From JAJDZL01 sp965221175 (GTDB lineage: Bacteria; Pseudomonadota; Gammaproteobacteria; Arenicellales; JAJDZL01), in the NCBI GenBank assembly GCA_965221175.1, contig OZ244867.1, forward strand, positions 310,001 through 374,000: a stretch of DNA of 64,000 nucleotides, read 5' to 3'. The notes under the pieces are model-generated. The model was not told the origin of the DNA and made no database searches. It was given only the letters and a program-made list of their open reading frames with translations. A program made the translations under genes and the position numbers. The number at the start of each line of letters is the position of its first letter. Within the stretch, counting starts at the first letter, position 1. Shown in pieces: positions 8,982 through 17,813 of this stretch.

Positions 8982-9512
8982 GTGGACAAACGCCATATTA
9001 TTTCCATACTTCTTGAGAATGAACCTGGTGCACTATCACGAGTTGCAGGACTTTTTTCGGCACGCGGCTATAACATCGAAACTTTGACGGTTGCGCCAAC
9101 AGAAGATCCAACTCTGTCTCGCATGACTATTGTTACAACTGGTTCAGACCATATAGTTGAGCAAATTACCAAGCAGCTCAATAAACTGATTGAAGTAGTC
9201 AAATTGCTCGATCTTACGGAAGGGGCTCACATTGAACGCGAATTGATGTTGGTCAAAGTTCAAGCGACAGGAGAGCTTCGGGACGAAGTGAAACGTCTGA
9301 CCGAAATATTCCGCGGCCGGATTATTGATGTCACGGAATCAATTTATACGATTGAGTTGACGGGGGTAGGTTCCAAACTGGATGCCTTTGTCGAGGCAGT
9401 AAGTGTAACTGACATACTTGAACTGGTGCGTTCCGGGGTGTCAGGAATTGCGAGAGGTGAAAGTGCGCTAAACGTACCAACTCAGAATTCAAAGACTACT
9501 AAAGCTACATAG
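8982..9512 (+). CDS. ilvH: Acetolactate synthase, small regulatory subunit
   Basis: ACT-domain subunit of 176 residues that activates IlvB and makes it sensitive to valine. The N-terminal ACT domain begins HIISILLENEPGALSRVAGLFSARG, of which the NEPGALSRV stretch is the family hallmark, and the second half (ERELMLVKV onward) is the small-subunit C-terminal domain. The GTG start follows the ilvB stop with no gap, so the two are translationally coupled. The length is slightly above the usual 160-165 residues because of a short polar tail. Confidence 0.95.
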   Translation: MDKRHIISILLENEPGALSRVAGLFSARGYNIETLTVAPTEDPTLSRMTIVTTGSDHIVEQITKQLNKLIEVVKLLDLTEGAHIERELMLVKVQATGELRDEVKRLTEIFRGRIIDVTESIYTIELTGVGSKLDAFVEAVSVTDILELVRSGVSGIARGESALNVPTQNSKTTKAT

Positions 9513-9524
9513 GAAAAACGCAAT

Positions 9525-10541
9525 ATGAAAGTTTATTACGACGGTGATGCAGATCTTTCAATTATTCAGAGCAAAACTGTTGCTGTAATCGGATTCGGCT
9601 CCCAAGGTCATGCACATGCGGGCAATTTGCAGGATAGCGGTGTAGACGTTGTTGTCGGACTCCGATCCGGCTCAGCTTCACGCGCCAAGGCCGAACGAGC
9701 AGGAATTGCCACTGCCGACGTCGGTGAAGCCGTTTCCAGCGCGGATGTGATCATGATGCTGGTGCCGGATGAACTTCAGGCATCCCTATATGAATCTGAA
9801 ATCGCACCGAATCTTAAACCCGGAGCTGCGATTGCTTTTGCACATGGGTTTAATATCCACTTCAAGTTCATTCAGCCAGCAGACGATATTGATACGTTTA
9901 TGGTTGCACCGAAGGGTCCTGGACATTTGGTGCGCTCCACTTATTCTAACGGCGGCGGCGTTCCGTGCCTTATTGCCATTCATCAGGACGCTTCCGGCGG
10001 GACGCGTGACTTAGCCCTGGCTTACGCATCCGCGATCGGCGGTGGAAGAGCGGGCGTCATTGAAACGAGTTTTCGGGAAGAAACGGAAACGGATCTTTTC
10101 GGAGAACAGACAGTCCTTTGCGGTGGAGCTACCGCATTGGTCGAGGCTGGCTTTGACACGCTTGTCGAAGCTGGCTATGCACCGGAAATGGCTTATTTTG
10201 AATGTCTGCATGAACTGAAACTCATTGTCGACCTGATTTATGAAGGCGGTATCGAGAACATGCGCTACTCTGTTTCAAATACAGCCGAATTTGGCGACCT
10301 GACTCGTGGCCCTAGAATTGTTGACGACCGTACCCGTGCGGAAATGCGCAAGATTCTCTCTGAAATTCAGTCCGGCGAATTTGCTCGGGAATGGATGAAC
10401 GAGAGTAGGAGCGGCAGTAAGAACTTCAATTCGTTGCGAAAGGCATCTGCCGGTCGCAAGATTGAGGAAGTTGGCTCATCGTTACGTGGAATGATGCCTT
10501 GGATATCCGCCGGAAGGCTTGTAGATCGAGATATCAACTAG
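9525..10541 (+). CDS. ilvC: Ketol-acid reductoisomerase, class I
   Basis: NADPH-dependent enzyme of 338 residues that isomerises and reduces acetolactate to dihydroxyisovalerate (and the isoleucine counterpart). The Rossmann motif reads GFGSQGHAHAGN and a single C-terminal knotted domain is present, as expected for the short class I form. Mg-binding residues lie in the DLFGEQTVLCGG segment and the later glutamates. It starts 12 bases after ilvH. The gene downstream begins two bases after its stop, so phospholipid genes are co-transcribed with the branched-chain genes. Confidence 0.96.
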   Translation: MKVYYDGDADLSIIQSKTVAVIGFGSQGHAHAGNLQDSGVDVVVGLRSGSASRAKAERAGIATADVGEAVSSADVIMMLVPDELQASLYESEIAPNLKPGAAIAFAHGFNIHFKFIQPADDIDTFMVAPKGPGHLVRSTYSNGGGVPCLIAIHQDASGGTRDLALAYASAIGGGRAGVIETSFREETETDLFGEQTVLCGGATALVEAGFDTLVEAGYAPEMAYFECLHELKLIVDLIYEGGIENMRYSVSNTAEFGDLTRGPRIVDDRTRAEMRKILSEIQSGEFAREWMNESRSGSKNFNSLRKASAGRKIEEVGSSLRGMMPWISAGRLVDRDIN

Positions 10542-10543
10542 CG

Positions 10544-11170
10544 ATGCATCTTGCGCGCGAAGGGCGTTACTTTACTATTACTGGAATACTGATTGCGATC
10601 ATTGTTCAGATATTTGCAGGGGGATTGTGGGCAATTCCATTTTGGATTCTCGCATTGTTCATTTTGCAGTTCTTTCGCGACCCGGTCCGACAGATACCAT
10701 CTGCAAACAACATCATCGTGTCGCCAGCCGATGGAAAAGTGATCGCAGTTGGAAAATCCAAGGATCCTGTCTCTGGAACGGAAGCAACAAGAATTGCAAT
10801 TTTCCTAAATGTGTTTTCAGTTCATGCGACTCGAATTCCAGTTGCAGGCAACATTCTGAAGCAGGAATATCGATCAGGGAAATTTCTGAACGCCGCGGTT
10901 GACAAGTCATCGGAGGAAAACGAACGAAATTTGCTTGTGATTCGTACCAGTGATTCTCGTGAGGTGACCTGTATTCAGATTGCCGGCCTCATTGCTCGAA
11001 GAATCTTGTGTTACGTCATGGAAGGTGAAAGCGTAGAGTTAGGGCAGAGATACGGTTTCATACGATTTGGCTCCCGGGTGGAGCTATTCGTACCTGCCGA
11101 TTACAAAATATCCGTAAGTGTTGGTGACAAGGTCAAAGGTGGTTCCGATATCATCGGCCTGACAGCGTGA
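10544..11170 (+). CDS. psd: Phosphatidylserine decarboxylase proenzyme, short form
   Basis: Pyruvoyl enzyme converting phosphatidylserine to phosphatidylethanolamine. With the ATG at 10544 (two bases after ilvC) the protein has 208 residues, the size of the short PSD-A form; a longer frame back to 10499 would overlap ilvC and is less likely. An N-terminal hydrophobic segment (about residues 10-45) anchors it to the membrane. The self-cleavage site is the Gly-Ser of FIRFGSRVELFVP near the C-terminus, where the Ser becomes the pyruvoyl group. The segment IVSPADGKVIAVG is characteristic. pssA lies 230 bases downstream and provides its substrate. Confidence 0.92.
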   Translation: MHLAREGRYFTITGILIAIIVQIFAGGLWAIPFWILALFILQFFRDPVRQIPSANNIIVSPADGKVIAVGKSKDPVSGTEATRIAIFLNVFSVHATRIPVAGNILKQEYRSGKFLNAAVDKSSEENERNLLVIRTSDSREVTCIQIAGLIARRILCYVMEGESVELGQRYGFIRFGSRVELFVPADYKISVSVGDKVKGGSDIIGLTA

Positions 11171-11267
11171 AATCTGTCCAAAATCGAATGAATTTGTCGC
11201 ATCAGTTGCAAATTTGACAGTCTTTCAGATTACCAGTAATCCTGAAAATCTAACAAGTCGTTTTTGT

Positions 11268-11295
11268 GCGAAGTGATTCAATCAGAGCACTTCGC
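11268..11295. repeat. Perfect inverted repeat between psd and pssA
   Basis: GCGAAGTG at 11268-11275 and its exact complement CACTTCGC at 11288-11295 flank a 12-base loop. No T-run follows, so it is not a standard intrinsic terminator. A second, imperfect stem (TTTCAG...CTGAAA) lies just upstream at about 11223-11246. They could form mRNA structure between psd and pssA or be a protein-binding site. Confidence 0.5.
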
Positions 11296-11399
11296 TACCC
11301 TTGATGCTAGAATATATCTGCATTCTTGACTCAATCAGAGAAATCAGGTTAGATCGGATATTGCCGATTTTCGAGTTTTTCTGCCCAAAGGTTTGATTT

Positions 11400-12203
11400 A
11401 TGCAGCTGAATCAAAGAAAAATTTCCAAAGTTCAAAGGGTTCAAAGAAAACGTCGAGGAATCTACATACTCCCGAATCTATTGACGACAGGTGCCCTGTT
11501 TTTTGGTTTCTTTTCAATCATTCAGGCGGCTCTAGGCAAATTTGAAGTCGCAGCCGTGGCAATACTTATTGCGACGGTGCTTGATGGGCTCGATGGCCGC
11601 GTCGCAAGATTGACGAATACTTCGAGTGATTTTGGTAAAGAATACGACAGTTTGTCGGATGTCATTTGTTTTGGACTTGCTCCAGCACTGGTGGTGTTCG
11701 ATTGGTCGCTTTCCTCACTTGGCAAAGTGGGGTGGCTTTGTGCCTTTCTATATGTATCTGCTACCGCATTGCGTCTCGCACGATTTAATACCCACTCCGC
11801 TCCAAATCCAGGATATTTTCAGGGATTGCCTTGCCCGATGGCAGCAGCTTTTTTGGTTACATGGATGTGGGTTGTTATTGCAACAGAAAATGTCCAATTG
11901 CCCTATATGCGAGAGATTACGACCGCGATCGTGGTAATTCTTGCGCTCGCGATGGTTAGCGCAATTCCTTTCTTCAGTTTTAAAAACATTGGCGTCAAAG
12001 GTCGAATTCCCTTTGTCGCGAGCATTGCAATGGTATTCGGAATTGCTCTGATTTCATTTGATCCTCCAAGAGTCCTGTTTGCATTGTGTGTACTTTACCT
12101 TGTGAGTGGTCCTTTTATTTGGCTGAGTAAACGTGTCAAGAATCCGTCTAAACGCGTTGCAAAGAAAGATGAACTGGAACCCCGAGTCGACCCAGAAAAC
12201 TGA
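11400..12203 (+). CDS. pssA: CDP-diacylglycerol-serine O-phosphatidyltransferase
   Basis: Integral membrane enzyme of 267 residues that makes phosphatidylserine from CDP-diacylglycerol and serine. The CDP-alcohol phosphotransferase motif D-x2-DG-x2-AR-x8-G-x3-D-x3-D is complete, running from DGLDGRVAR near residue 63 to YDSLSD near residue 84. Several hydrophobic segments follow. The N-terminus is strongly basic (QRKISKVQRVQRKRRG) and the C-terminus is basic and charged. It feeds the psd product upstream, and the order psd-pssA-leuA is common in several beta- and gammaproteobacteria. Confidence 0.94.
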   Translation: MQLNQRKISKVQRVQRKRRGIYILPNLLTTGALFFGFFSIIQAALGKFEVAAVAILIATVLDGLDGRVARLTNTSSDFGKEYDSLSDVICFGLAPALVVFDWSLSSLGKVGWLCAFLYVSATALRLARFNTHSAPNPGYFQGLPCPMAAAFLVTWMWVVIATENVQLPYMREITTAIVVILALAMVSAIPFFSFKNIGVKGRIPFVASIAMVFGIALISFDPPRVLFALCVLYLVSGPFIWLSKRVKNPSKRVAKKDELEPRVDPEN

Positions 12204-12265
12204 TTGTCAGCGCTTCGATTTAATTCGGCAATTACCACACAAAAAATTTTCTGTGGATTCTACTA

Positions 12266-12294
12266 TTGATTTAATTTTCGAGTTGATATATAAG
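12266..12294 (+). promoter_or_regulatory. Predicted promoter of leuA leader
   Basis: TTGATT at 12266-12271 and TATAAG at 12289-12294 with a 17-base spacer make a plausible sigma-70 promoter. Transcription would start near 12301, only a few bases before the leader ATG at 12306, so the leader peptide would be nearly leaderless. This fits the lack of a visible ribosome site there. Confidence 0.45.
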
Positions 12295-12305
12295 AACTCT
12301 TTGAA

Positions 12306-12386
12306 ATGAAAATCGAATCCAACATATCTGCTGCAATAGATTTGCAGTCTTCGCTAGGCCTTCTCCTGCTATTGCTGCGCCAGTAG
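12306..12386 (+). CDS. leuL: leuA leader peptide
   Basis: A 26-codon open frame in the 280-base gap before leuA, too short for routine gene calling. It ends in LGLLLLLLRQ: seven of the last ten codons are leucine, and the run of six uses the codons CTT, CTC, CTG, CTA, TTG and CTG, so several Leu-tRNA species are tested. This is the classic design of a transcription-attenuation leader, where ribosome stalling at Leu codons under leucine shortage changes RNA folding and lets transcription enter leuA. The stop TAG lies inside the stem-loop at 12375-12392. No good Shine-Dalgarno is visible. The role is inferred from composition and position. Confidence 0.8.
   Translation: MKIESNISAAIDLQSSLGLLLLLLRQ
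12331..12347 (+). promoter_or_regulatory. First stem-loop of the leuA leader
   Basis: CTGCAA at 12331-12336 can pair with TTGCAG at 12342-12347 across a five-base loop. It lies inside the leader peptide frame, before the Leu run, and a translating ribosome would melt it. It may act as the early hairpin of the attenuator. Confidence 0.45.
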
Positions 12387-12392
12387 GCGCAG
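12375..12392 (+). promoter_or_regulatory. Second stem-loop of the leuA leader
   Basis: CTGCGCC at 12375-12381 and GGCGCAG at 12386-12392 form a perfect seven-base stem with the tetraloop AGTA, extendable by a G-T and a T-A pair. It covers the end of the Leu run and the leader stop codon. The following sequence is T-rich but lacks an uninterrupted T-run at the stem base, so whether it is the terminator or the anti-terminator half is open. Confidence 0.6.
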
Positions 12393-12482
12393 TACACATT
12401 TCTTAAAAATTCTTTTCTTCACCTGCAACATTACTTGATGTGGTGTTGTGAATTTTGAATTTAAAATTGTTGGGTCTTTCCA

Positions 12483-14027
12483 ATGTCTGATCGATTGATT
12501 ATTTTTGATACTACTTTGCGTGACGGGGAACAAAGTCCCGGAGCGTCCATGAATTCCGAAGAGAAACTTGCGATTGCCAAGCTACTAGAAAAAATGCGAG
12601 TGGATGTAATCGAGGCAGGTTTTCCAGCCGCCAGTCCAGGAGACTTTGAAGCTGTTAGACAGGTTGCGCAGGAAATTTCAGATAGCACTGTCTGTGCCCT
12701 GGCAAGGGCTGTCGAGGGTGATCTGGAAAGAGCCGCAAAAGCAGTAGAGCCGGCGCGGTCTGGTCGCATTCATACTTTTATTGCCACTTCTCCAATTCAT
12801 ATGCGTGAGAAACTTCGCATGAGCGAGGAGCAAGTGCTCGAACGAGCAGTTTGGGCAGTTCGAACGGCAAGAAACCATTCCGATGACGTAGAATTTTCCC
12901 CAGAAGATGCTGGGCGGTCAGAATTTGATTTCTTGTGCAGAATCATCGAAGCGACAATCGATGCCGGCGCACGTACCATCAACATTCCGGATACAGTAGG
13001 CTATAACATGCCCGATCAGTTCGGAAGCCTCATTGAGCGGTTGATGGAGACAATACCGAATTCGGACAAGGCGATATTTTCAGTGCACTGTCACAATGAT
13101 CTAGGAGTCGCAGTCGCAAATTCTTTAGCAGCTGTGCAGAGAGGTGCAAGACAGGTGGAGTGCACTATAAACGGCCTAGGAGAAAGAGCTGGAAATGCTT
13201 CGCTTGAAGAAATCGTGATGGCGGTAAGAACCAGGCAGGACATTTTTGATTGCGACACTGCTATAGACACAACTCAGATTGTTCCTGCAAGTCGTCTCGT
13301 TTCGAGTGTGACTGGATTTCCGGTACAACCCAACAAGGCAATTGTTGGTGCAAACGCGTTTGCACATGAATCTGGCATACACCAGGATGGTGTGATCAAG
13401 AAGAGGGAAACCTACGAGATCATGAGAGCACAGGACGTGGGTTGGAGTACAAATAGAATGGTTCTGGGAAAACATTCCGGTCGCCACGCATTCCAGCAGC
13501 GAGTGGGCGAGCTTGGATTTGAGTTTGAAACAGAAGAGGATCTGAAATCAGCATTTAAAAATTTCAAGGATCTCGCCGACAGAAAGCATGAAATTTTCGA
13601 TGATGACTTGATTGGTTTGATTGCGGAATCCGAGCTGCAGCATGGCAGCGAGAAAATCGAACTGGACATGCTTCAGGTTTGTTCCCATACCGGTATCAGG
13701 CCGACTGCGAAAATTACACTGAAAATTGACGGTAATCCGGTCAATGCGTCTGCGGTAGGCAACGGACCTGTTGATGCATCTTTTCAGGCAGTGAAATCCC
13801 TGATTGATCGAGACCCCAGTCTTGAGTTGTATTCGGTAAACAGTATTACGAGTGGAACGGATGCGCAGGGAGAAGTAAGTGTACGGCTTAGAGAAAATGG
13901 CCGTGTGGTCAATGGACATGGAGCGGACACCGATATTGTGATCGCATCCGTAAAGGCGTATATCAATGCTATTAACCGACTTGAATCATCTCAACGCACG
14001 CATCCGCAGAAAGATTCGATGATCTGA
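12483..14027 (+). CDS. leuA: 2-Isopropylmalate synthase
   Basis: Enzyme of 514 residues that condenses acetyl-CoA with 2-ketoisovalerate, the committed step of leucine synthesis. The N-terminal TIM barrel starts with FDTTLRDGEQSPGASM, carrying the metal-binding Asp, and contains the HCHNDLGVAVANS motif with the two metal-binding His. The C-terminal LeuA regulatory domain (about residues 390-505) binds leucine for feedback inhibition. Length matches the long bacterial form. It is preceded by a Leu-rich leader peptide, so transcriptional attenuation adds to feedback control. It draws its substrate from the ilvBHC genes upstream. Confidence 0.96.
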   Translation: MSDRLIIFDTTLRDGEQSPGASMNSEEKLAIAKLLEKMRVDVIEAGFPAASPGDFEAVRQVAQEISDSTVCALARAVEGDLERAAKAVEPARSGRIHTFIATSPIHMREKLRMSEEQVLERAVWAVRTARNHSDDVEFSPEDAGRSEFDFLCRIIEATIDAGARTINIPDTVGYNMPDQFGSLIERLMETIPNSDKAIFSVHCHNDLGVAVANSLAAVQRGARQVECTINGLGERAGNASLEEIVMAVRTRQDIFDCDTAIDTTQIVPASRLVSSVTGFPVQPNKAIVGANAFAHESGIHQDGVIKKRETYEIMRAQDVGWSTNRMVLGKHSGRHAFQQRVGELGFEFETEEDLKSAFKNFKDLADRKHEIFDDDLIGLIAESELQHGSEKIELDMLQVCSHTGIRPTAKITLKIDGNPVNASAVGNGPVDASFQAVKSLIDRDPSLELYSVNSITSGTDAQGEVSVRLRENGRVVNGHGADTDIVIASVKAYINAINRLESSQRTHPQKDSMI

Positions 14028-14036
14028 GTCAACATT

Positions 14037-14744
14037 ATGACTGGGGACGAGTATCTGAAAGCGCTGGGTGTGGAGGTCTGGAAACTACGAAATTCTGACT
14101 CTACAATTCAGACTGAGTTCCCGGATGTAGCGGTTGAGCAAAAGTATGTGGATGTCTCTACACGAGAAAACTTAACTTCCGACATTGACCAGATGAATAT
14201 TTCGGCACTTCGCTCAGTAGTGGCTGAATGCCAGAAATGTCAGTTGAGCGAGTCCCGTACCAACACAGTATTCGGTTCAGGATCGGAGAGTGCTGATCTT
14301 ATGTTTATCGGAGAAGCTCCCGGTGCTGACGAAGATCAGCAGGGGCTTCCTTTCGTCGGCAGGGCTGGCCATTTGTTGACGTCAATGATTGTTGCCCTTG
14401 GCTATGATCGAAAAGACGTTTACATATCCAATGTGGTGAAATGTCGACCCCCCAGAAATCGAGATCCACACCCCCAAGAAGCCAAGGAATGTTCACAGTA
14501 CTTGCGGCGCCAAATTCAGATTATTTCGCCCAAAGTGATTGTTGCGCTCGGCCGAGTTAGTGCTCAGTTGCTGATCGATACAGAACTTCCGCTTGCCAGA
14601 TTACGAGGAAATTCGTTCAAATATCTGGATACTGAGGTGGACCTAGTTGTTACCTATCATCCAGCGTATTTGCTTAGAAAGCCTTCTGAAAAAGTAAAAT
14701 CCTGGGAAGATTTCTGGAATGTTCACCAACTGATGAAAGCATAA
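14037..14744 (+). CDS. Uracil-DNA glycosylase, family 4 (iron-sulfur type)
   Basis: Base-excision repair enzyme that removes uracil from DNA. Motif A reads GEAPGADEDQQGLPFVG near residue 92 and the C-terminal motif reads TYHPAYLLR. Four cysteines, Cys65, Cys68, Cys136 and Cys152, match the ligands of the [4Fe-4S] cluster of family 4 enzymes. The first 50 residues are a variable extension, common in proteobacterial members. It begins nine bases after leuA and is probably co-transcribed, though I see no metabolic link. Confidence 0.92.
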   Translation: MTGDEYLKALGVEVWKLRNSDSTIQTEFPDVAVEQKYVDVSTRENLTSDIDQMNISALRSVVAECQKCQLSESRTNTVFGSGSESADLMFIGEAPGADEDQQGLPFVGRAGHLLTSMIVALGYDRKDVYISNVVKCRPPRNRDPHPQEAKECSQYLRRQIQIISPKVIVALGRVSAQLLIDTELPLARLRGNSFKYLDTEVDLVVTYHPAYLLRKPSEKVKSWEDFWNVHQLMKA

Positions 14745-15127
14745 TAATCAAGACGAATCAATAACTTGAATGGAATTATTTCCGCTGAATAGAAACTGGT
14801 TCGCAGTATTCGGCATCTTTCCAGTCGCAAGAAGAAAGGCGAGAAATCAGGAAGGAGAGCAGCTTGCGTAAGTAGTAGCACAGAGGAATGTTGTTGACGA
14901 TCTGGAGCTGAGTTTGACGTCAAAATACCATCGGCTTTGTCTGCCAATGATATGAAAGCGCTCAACTAAGAAGAAAGAGTCCCCAATAAGGAGTCATTGA
15001 GATACTTCAGAGGGAATTCGGCAAATATCCTTCGGAATGCGTGGTCTATCGTTCACCACGCAAGAAATTGTTGTGATCCATTCAGAGCAATTTATTGGAT
15101 GAGACGGATTGCCTCTATCGCAGTCAT
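14745..15127. other. Intergenic stretch between the uracil-DNA glycosylase gene and mltD
   Basis: No gene supported. The two flanking genes converge here. The one structured element is an eight-base perfect inverted repeat at 15038-15062 (TGCGTGGT / ACCACGCA, nine-base loop). It has no T-run on either side, so it may be a factor-assisted transcription end or an RNA stabiliser rather than an intrinsic terminator. Confidence 0.5.
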
Positions 15128-16906
15128 CTAGTTGATATAAACAACGATACTCTGTCCTGGCTGGATGTAAGTGTCACCGTCAATATCGTTCCAAATCAAC
15201 AGATTGGTCACATTTACCTGATAGAGCCGTGCAATTCTCCACAGTGATTCACCTAGTCTTACTTTGTGAACATATCTTGTCCCACTAGCCAAGTTGTAGC
15301 CTGCGGCTGGAGTGCTTGCAAATTGACCGATAGTGTTAGGAATTGGTATACGGAGTTTCTGGCCGACTCGAATTAAATCTGAATTTAGCGAATTGGCGGT
15401 GCGCAAATTTGCTACTGACACGTTATACCTTTGGGCGATTGTCCCCAGCACATCACCTCGTTGAACTTGATGGATGAACTGCCTGCCAGCTTTATTATCT
15501 TGGCTAATGAATCCAGCATGATGATTGATGGAAGATGGATTCGGAACGCGAATTACTTCGCCGATACGAATCAAATCTGAATTCATTGAATTAATTGATT
15601 TAATGGACGCTACTGACACGTTGTACCTTTGAGCTATGGTACCCAACACATCGCCAGGCTTGACCTGATACATCGCAGTGACTACGGCATGAGAAGGATG
15701 CAAGTCGGATATCCAATTCACAACGCGATCATATTTGTCCGATGGAACCAGAATACGATGCGGTCCGCCGGGGGGCGTAACGGATCTACGCAATCCTGGA
15801 TTTAATTGTTCCAGTTCATAATTCTGAATTTCAGTCCAATACGCCAGAATTGCCAAATCTACCTGAAAGTTGAATTGAACAATTTCAAAAGCTGGCTCGC
15901 TCGATAATTTAGGAAGATCAATCCTGTATGCTTCAGGGTTCGAAATAATGTTTTTGACAGCGATCAGTTTAGGAACGAAATTGCGAGTTTCTTGCTTTAG
16001 TTTCAGATCACTGTATCGGGTTGATTTGTTTTGATTCTGATTTTTGCGAATAGCTCGGTGAATGCCATTCTCTCCAGCGTTGTAGGCTGCTAGTGCCAGA
16101 GTCCAGTCGTTATCAAACATCAAGTACAGATGGTTCAGGTAGTCCAATGCCGCTGCGGTTGACGCGATAATATCTCTTCGGCCTTCGTACCACCAATTCT
16201 GTTTCAAACCATACTGCTTTCCAGTGAAAGGCATGAACTGCCACAGCCCAACAGCTCCTGCTCGAGAGCGGGCTCTAGGGTTGTAAGCGCTTTCGATGAT
16301 CGGTAGGAGAGCAATCTCTGACGGCATTCCTATGCTGTCAACTTTCTGGTAAATGTAGGGAAGATAGATGCTGGCTCGTTTTAATATGCGTTCGAAATAT
16401 TCGGGTTGCTCGCTATAAAATTTCACATGTTTGCGGACGAGCTTGTTGTCCATTTCAGGAAAACCAAAATCATCGCGGATTTTCTGCCACAGGTCTTCAG
16501 AATGATTTTCCGTTTCAATTCTCTGTGTACTGATCTCGATGGTTCTTGGAGCGATTGAATTGTTTACAGTGTCTCCAGAAGCTGCTGTTGATCGAATAGT
16601 GTTTTTATTGTTGCCCTTGTTTTCGTAATAGTTCAACTCAGATGGACTGAATTGATTTACCCTTGAATTCCAACGCGGCTGAGGAATGCGTGGGTCTGGC
16701 AAGTCCAGTGCATAGTCCCATTCACTGTTCGCGGCAGCTACCGGCACGACTTTCAGAGCTGGCGTCAGCGTGAATGCGATAATAGGGTCGGAGAACTGAT
16801 TTGGCTGCAAATAGAAAATGGCAAATAGTCCTGCGGCAGCCACAGCAACTGTTCCAGCTGTGAGCGAACGAGATGGTGTTAAAGTCAAAAGTTTGGGTGA
16901 CGACAT
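15128..16906 (-). CDS. mltD: Membrane-bound lytic murein transglycosylase D, three LysM repeats
   Basis: Peptidoglycan-cleaving enzyme of 592 residues. An N-terminal hydrophobic segment (about residues 15-33) serves as membrane anchor or export signal; there is no lipobox, unlike E. coli MltD. The SLT domain holds the catalytic Glu205 in PIIESAYNPRARS, followed by GAVGLWQFMP and the AYNAGENG block. Three LysM repeats follow at roughly 415-460, 480-525 and 545-590; the first two are near-copies (PGDVLGTIAQRYNVSVA and RGDVLGTIAQRYNVSVA), which points to a recent internal duplication. It is divergent from the yafS-like gene, as in the mltD-gloB-yafS-rnhA-dnaQ neighbourhood of enteric bacteria. 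Confidence 0.93.
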   Translation of the reverse strand: MSSPKLLTLTPSRSLTAGTVAVAAAGLFAIFYLQPNQFSDPIIAFTLTPALKVVPVAAANSEWDYALDLPDPRIPQPRWNSRVNQFSPSELNYYENKGNNKNTIRSTAASGDTVNNSIAPRTIEISTQRIETENHSEDLWQKIRDDFGFPEMDNKLVRKHVKFYSEQPEYFERILKRASIYLPYIYQKVDSIGMPSEIALLPIIESAYNPRARSRAGAVGLWQFMPFTGKQYGLKQNWWYEGRRDIIASTAAALDYLNHLYLMFDNDWTLALAAYNAGENGIHRAIRKNQNQNKSTRYSDLKLKQETRNFVPKLIAVKNIISNPEAYRIDLPKLSSEPAFEIVQFNFQVDLAILAYWTEIQNYELEQLNPGLRRSVTPPGGPHRILVPSDKYDRVVNWISDLHPSHAVVTAMYQVKPGDVLGTIAQRYNVSVASIKSINSMNSDLIRIGEVIRVPNPSSINHHAGFISQDNKAGRQFIHQVQRGDVLGTIAQRYNVSVANLRTANSLNSDLIRVGQKLRIPIPNTIGQFASTPAAGYNLASGTRYVHKVRLGESLWRIARLYQVNVTNLLIWNDIDGDTYIQPGQSIVVYIN

Positions 16907-17047
16907 AATCGCTCAATGGGATGTATTATTCTTGTAGCAAAAATCTACAGGATTCCCAATATTAAATTTTTAGAACCAATAGTGTATACCAAATTGGATT
17001 ATATAGATTGCTTGTTAATGTGCAAAAACTAAGATAATTGTGAAAAA

Positions 17048-17812
17048 ATGAAATCAACCGGCAGTGATGGATTCGATTCAAACTTTTGGTGGTATTCATC
17101 GCCACTTGGTGAGGCAATGATCGAATCAGGGGTGGAATGTATTCGAAGAATTCTTCCCAATCAATATTTTCGAGTGATGTTGCAGGTAGCAGGCCCCCCC
17201 GATCATCGATATTTGGATCTGACTGAATCAGAAATTCGATATAGAATTGGCAATACCGTGGATTCCTGTAAGACAACCAGTATAGTAGCCGAAGCGGAGT
17301 GGTTGCCATTTGCCGCAAATTCGGTGGACTTGCTGATACTACCTCATGTCCTTGAATTTAGCCAGAAACCACATGATATTCTACGTGAAGTGTCGCAATG
17401 TATAGTACCAGAAGGAATTCTAGTGATTGCCGGGTTTAATCCTCGAAGCATGTTGGGAATGGCAAGTAAAGTAACAGGACTGACGGGTGCGATGCTTCAA
17501 GACACTCGGATCTATTCAGTAATTCGAATACGTGACTGGTTGTCGTTATTGGGATTTGAGCCTGTGGCGGGGGAATTTGAGTTTTTCCGACCGCCAGCAG
17601 TGCAGGCAAGTCGTCTTCGGAGATTAAAAAAATTGGAGCTTGCGGGGGCCCGCTGGTGGCCTGGATTTGGATCTATATATATTTTGATTGTGCGCAAGAA
17701 AATGTTGGGTAGCAGCATGAACGGCACTCTGATGGAACGCACTTTTCGAAAACGAAGAAGGGTGCTGCAACCTCTCGGTGGGCAATGTAGAGGCTTGAAA
17801 CTGGAAAATTGA
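17048..17812 (+). CDS. yafS: YafS-like SAM-dependent methyltransferase
   Basis: Class I methyltransferase-type protein of 254 residues. The segment IVAEAEWLPFAANSVDLLIL followed by HVLEFSQKPHDILREV is the acceptor half of a type 11 methyltransferase domain; the glycine-rich SAM motif I is poorly kept (LQVAGPPDHRYLDL), as in YafS relatives. The substrate is unknown. Position supports the name: in enteric bacteria yafS sits next to rnhA and dnaQ exactly as here, though gloB is absent between it and mltD. The C-terminal 60 residues are basic. Its stop lies one base before the rnhA start. Confidence 0.75.
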   Translation: MKSTGSDGFDSNFWWYSSPLGEAMIESGVECIRRILPNQYFRVMLQVAGPPDHRYLDLTESEIRYRIGNTVDSCKTTSIVAEAEWLPFAANSVDLLILPHVLEFSQKPHDILREVSQCIVPEGILVIAGFNPRSMLGMASKVTGLTGAMLQDTRIYSVIRIRDWLSLLGFEPVAGEFEFFRPPAVQASRLRRLKKLELAGARWWPGFGSIYILIVRKKMLGSSMNGTLMERTFRKRRRVLQPLGGQCRGLKLEN

Positions 17813-17813
17813 A

